64,000 nt of DNA from positions 1,550,001 to 1,614,000 of the forward strand of contig NZ_MTJN01000002.1 of assembly GCF_002017865.1 (NCBI RefSeq). Direction: 5' to 3'. Numbering within the stretch: the stretch's first letter is position 1; each line of letters opens with the position of its first letter. A program made the translations under genes and the position numbers. Positions 62,137 to 64,000 of this stretch are shown here, piece after piece. The DNA comes from Rhodoferax fermentans. Lineage in GTDB: Bacteria > Pseudomonadota > Gammaproteobacteria > Burkholderiales > Burkholderiaceae_C. The notes beneath the pieces are model-generated. The model made no database searches. It saw nothing but the letters and a program-made list of their open reading frames with translations, and was not told where the DNA came from.

Positions 62137-62451
62137 TTAGACCGCAAAGCTCTCCTTGGTCTGACCTTCTGCCACTTTGGCAGCCAACCAGCGCGGCATC
62201 AGGCCACGCCCGGTCCAGGTTTCACCATTTGGCCCACGGTATTTGACAGGGGCCGGATTGCCCGATTTGCCAGTAGCCACTGGTTTGCGAGAACGGCCCT
62301 TGGCACGGTCCAGATCTTCGACGGTGATACCAAAAGCTTCCATCTTGGCCAGAATATCGGCAATAGTCGCAGCCAATTCGGCGGCCTTGATTTCTTCGGC
62401 CTGCTTTTGCAACAGGGCAATCTGGTTCTGGATTTCGATGAGAGATGACAT
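62137..62451 (-). CDS. H-NS family nucleoid protein
   Basis: A 104-residue protein. A coiled-coil oligomerisation part (residues 3-45, IEIQNQIALLQKQAEEIKAAEL) and the C-terminal DNA-binding motif YRGPNGETWTGRGLMPRWL (about 69-88) define the H-NS family as found in beta-proteobacteria. It binds curved AT-rich DNA and silences foreign genes. It is placed between two surface-polysaccharide genes. Confidence 0.93.
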   Translation of the reverse strand: MSSLIEIQNQIALLQKQAEEIKAAELAATIADILAKMEAFGITVEDLDRAKGRSRKPVATGKSGNPAPVKYRGPNGETWTGRGLMPRWLAAKVAEGQTKESFAV

Positions 62452-62508
62452 TTTTTATTACCTATTTGGAAGTGATTACAACACCCTGACCACACGTTAG
62501 TCGTGCTT

Positions 62509-63072
62509 TTAGTGGACAACATTATCTCTTACCAGAACCCTCCATGCCGTCATGAGAATAATTTTTACATCGAACACGAGAGATTTACAGTGCATATACT
62601 CAATATCCAGTGCGACTTTTTGCGAAATTGACAACTCATCGCGCCCGTTGATTTGCGCCCATCCTGTCAATCCTGGTGTGAGGCAATGTACCCCGGCAAG
62701 AGTCCGTAAATCCACAAGATCATGCTGATTAAACAAGGCGGGCCTCGGCCCCACAAAACTCATATCTCCCTTGAGAATGCTCCACAACTGCGGCAATTCA
62801 TCCAAGCTTGATTTCCTCAAGAAGCTGCCGATCGGTGTCAGATACGAGTCTGGATTATTGAGTAAATGTGTCGCCACAATTGGTGTCCCTATTCGCATAC
62901 TGCGAAATTTAGGCATCCTGAATATCTTGTTATTGGCACCTACGCGATCCGACCAATACAAAACAGGGCCTCTTGAAGTCAGGCGAATCAAACACACCAC
63001 CAACACAATGGGCATCAATGCCATCAATCCAATGACAACCACCAAAGTCAGATCAAATGTTCTTTTGATCAC
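62509..63072 (-). CDS. initiating sugar-phosphate transferase (PglC/WcaJ family)
   Basis: A 187-residue bacterial sugar transferase: one N-terminal membrane segment (TLVVVIGLMALMPIVLVVCLI), the conserved FRSMR, PIGSFLRKSSLDELPQLWSILKGDMSFVGPRP with catalytic Asp-Glu, and TPGLTGWAQINGRD. It transfers a sugar phosphate to undecaprenyl phosphate, starting a lipid-linked O-unit. Start overlaps the epimerase stop by four bases. Confidence 0.95.
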   Translation of the reverse strand: MIKRTFDLTLVVVIGLMALMPIVLVVCLIRLTSRGPVLYWSDRVGANNKIFRMPKFRSMRIGTPIVATHLLNNPDSYLTPIGSFLRKSSLDELPQLWSILKGDMSFVGPRPALFNQHDLVDLRTLAGVHCLTPGLTGWAQINGRDELSISQKVALDIEYMHCKSLVFDVKIILMTAWRVLVRDNVVH

Positions 63073-63998
63073 AGCGCATTCCCGGTCATAGCCCGTCGCA
63101 AGCCTTCTTCTACAGTGATTTTTGGCATCCAGCCCAATAATTCTCTCGCTTTTTTGCTATCAATTTTCAAGCTTCCACACAAACGTTGGACGGCCCCCTC
63201 TTGACCTGTCAAACGACCAGCCCATTCCAGCAAACTCACAGGCACAGGCAGCAAACGCGCAGGCACTCCAGCAGCCTGTGCCATTGCGCGCACCAGTTCC
63301 GTCGTGGACAAATCTTGTCCATCGCTAATCAGAAATGTCTGGTTGGCCGCTTGAGGGTGGTTGACGCAGGTGATGATGAAATCGACCAGATTGTCGAGCG
63401 CGACCAGGCTGCGCTGGTTACGGATAGCGCCAAGGGGCAGGGGCCACCCCTTTTGAACAGCATGTATCAAGAACGCAAAATTAGCCTTTACGCCTGGGCC
63501 GTAGACCAGAGGCGGGCGAATGATGACCACTTCCATGCCCGTTTGCCTGGATATCTCGCACAGGCCCTGTTCCGCTTCCCACTTGGACAGCGCATAGGCG
63601 TCCGCGGGTCCCGCGATATCCGTGTCGCGGTAGCACGCACTGCCCCCCTCTCCATTGACTTTGATCGAACTCACAAACACAAAGCGACGAACCCCGAATG
63701 CCGCAGCTTGACGGCCCAGATTCAACGTTCCGTCAGCATTGACTCGTCGAAATTCGGCGATAGGACTCGATGCCGCGTCCTGCATATGGTGTACCCGAGC
63801 AGCGAGGTGGACTACTGCGCTGCATCCTTCTAGCGCCCCTCTCCAATCCGTGCCGCCACAAACATCTCCAACACTAAAAACGCCTGGCGCAACTGGGCTG
63901 CTACGAATGGCTGAAACAACAACTTCCCCACGCGTTTTGAGGTCAGCGCACAGTGCTTTCCCTACAAACCCGTAGGCTCCAGTTACAAGAATCTTCAT
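63069..63998 (-). CDS. NAD-dependent epimerase/dehydratase (WbpV-like)
   Basis: A 309-residue SDR: VTGAYGFVGKALC at the N-terminus, VHLAARVH, catalytic SSIKVNGEG then YALSKWEAE with Tyr-x3-Lys, and RPPLVYGPGVKANF. In O-antigen clusters such enzymes reduce or epimerise 4-keto sugars made by WbpM-like dehydratases (for instance to UDP-FucNAc or QuiNAc). It ends two bases before the window edge, so its ribosome site and upstream genes are not visible. Confidence 0.92.
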   Translation of the reverse strand: MKILVTGAYGFVGKALCADLKTRGEVVVSAIRSSPVAPGVFSVGDVCGGTDWRGALEGCSAVVHLAARVHHMQDAASSPIAEFRRVNADGTLNLGRQAAAFGVRRFVFVSSIKVNGEGGSACYRDTDIAGPADAYALSKWEAEQGLCEISRQTGMEVVIIRPPLVYGPGVKANFAFLIHAVQKGWPLPLGAIRNQRSLVALDNLVDFIITCVNHPQAANQTFLISDGQDLSTTELVRAMAQAAGVPARLLPVPVSLLEWAGRLTGQEGAVQRLCGSLKIDSKKARELLGWMPKITVEEGLRRAMTGNAL

Positions 63999-64000
63999 TT

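Noticed and set aside
1..64000. Search for tRNA, rRNA and known riboswitches
   Set aside because: No cloverleaf, rRNA segment or recognisable aptamer was found by eye; a covariance search could not be run.

Overview
The window looks like chromosomal DNA of a beta-proteobacterium, order Burkholderiales, most likely family Comamonadaceae (Rhodoferax/Polaromonas-like). This rests on GC-rich coding DNA, the gene families present (TRAP gluconate uptake, H-NS-like protein, fatty-acid degradation cluster, pyrC/argB/htpX) and a short intergenic repeat (tagcccTT..AAgggcta) seen eleven times. No rRNA, tRNA, CRISPR array, integrase or intact IS transposase was recognised.

Layout. 0-5 kb: AlkD-like DNA repair protein cut by the window edge, FAD dehydrogenase, an AT-richer orphan gene, DUF523 protein and YjhP-like methyltransferase. 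5.3-15.3 kb: a resistance block on the minus strand (PAP2 remnant, EptA phosphoethanolamine transferase, tripartite RND efflux pump) read divergently from an AdeR/AdeS-like two-component pair. 15.5-20.1 kb: gluconate module (TRAP transporter dctQMP, gluconokinase, divergent LacI-type regulator) with two perfect operators GGATAGCGCTATCC. 20-28.7 kb: housekeeping and small proteins (RhtB exporter, HtpX, DUF3025, NYN ribonuclease, PyrC, SPOR protein, VOC, HNH).

29-43.2 kb is a defence-like island. It begins with a three-gene operon: a caspase-like protease, a 1812-residue protein joining two alpha/beta-hydrolase domains to a CHAT protease and a helical C-terminus, and a multi-span membrane protein with a TIR/SLOG-like cytosolic tail. 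This is the best candidate for an undescribed system; a perfect FNR box lies upstream. Next come a HipBA toxin-antitoxin pair and a Gabija-type pair (OLD/TOPRIM nuclease plus UvrD-like helicase), whose first gene has a run of ten G in its ribosome binding site. Copies of the short intergenic repeat lie at the joints of these modules.

43.5-64 kb: ATM1-type ABC exporter, acyl-CoA thioesterase, a ferric-type ABC importer, a TetR-controlled beta-oxidation cluster (acyl-CoA dehydrogenase, FadB-like, thiolase, enoyl-CoA hydratase, thioesterase) interrupted by a DUF559 nuclease cassette bounded by inverted palindromic repeats, argB, and surface-polysaccharide genes (4,6-dehydratase, H-NS-like protein, sugar transferase, epimerase).

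Three other kinds of small repeat stand out: two families of hairpins whose stems differ while the loop is conserved, and a CTCTCCC/GGGAGAG palindrome that both frames the DUF559 gene and has entered the ABC exporter gene in frame.
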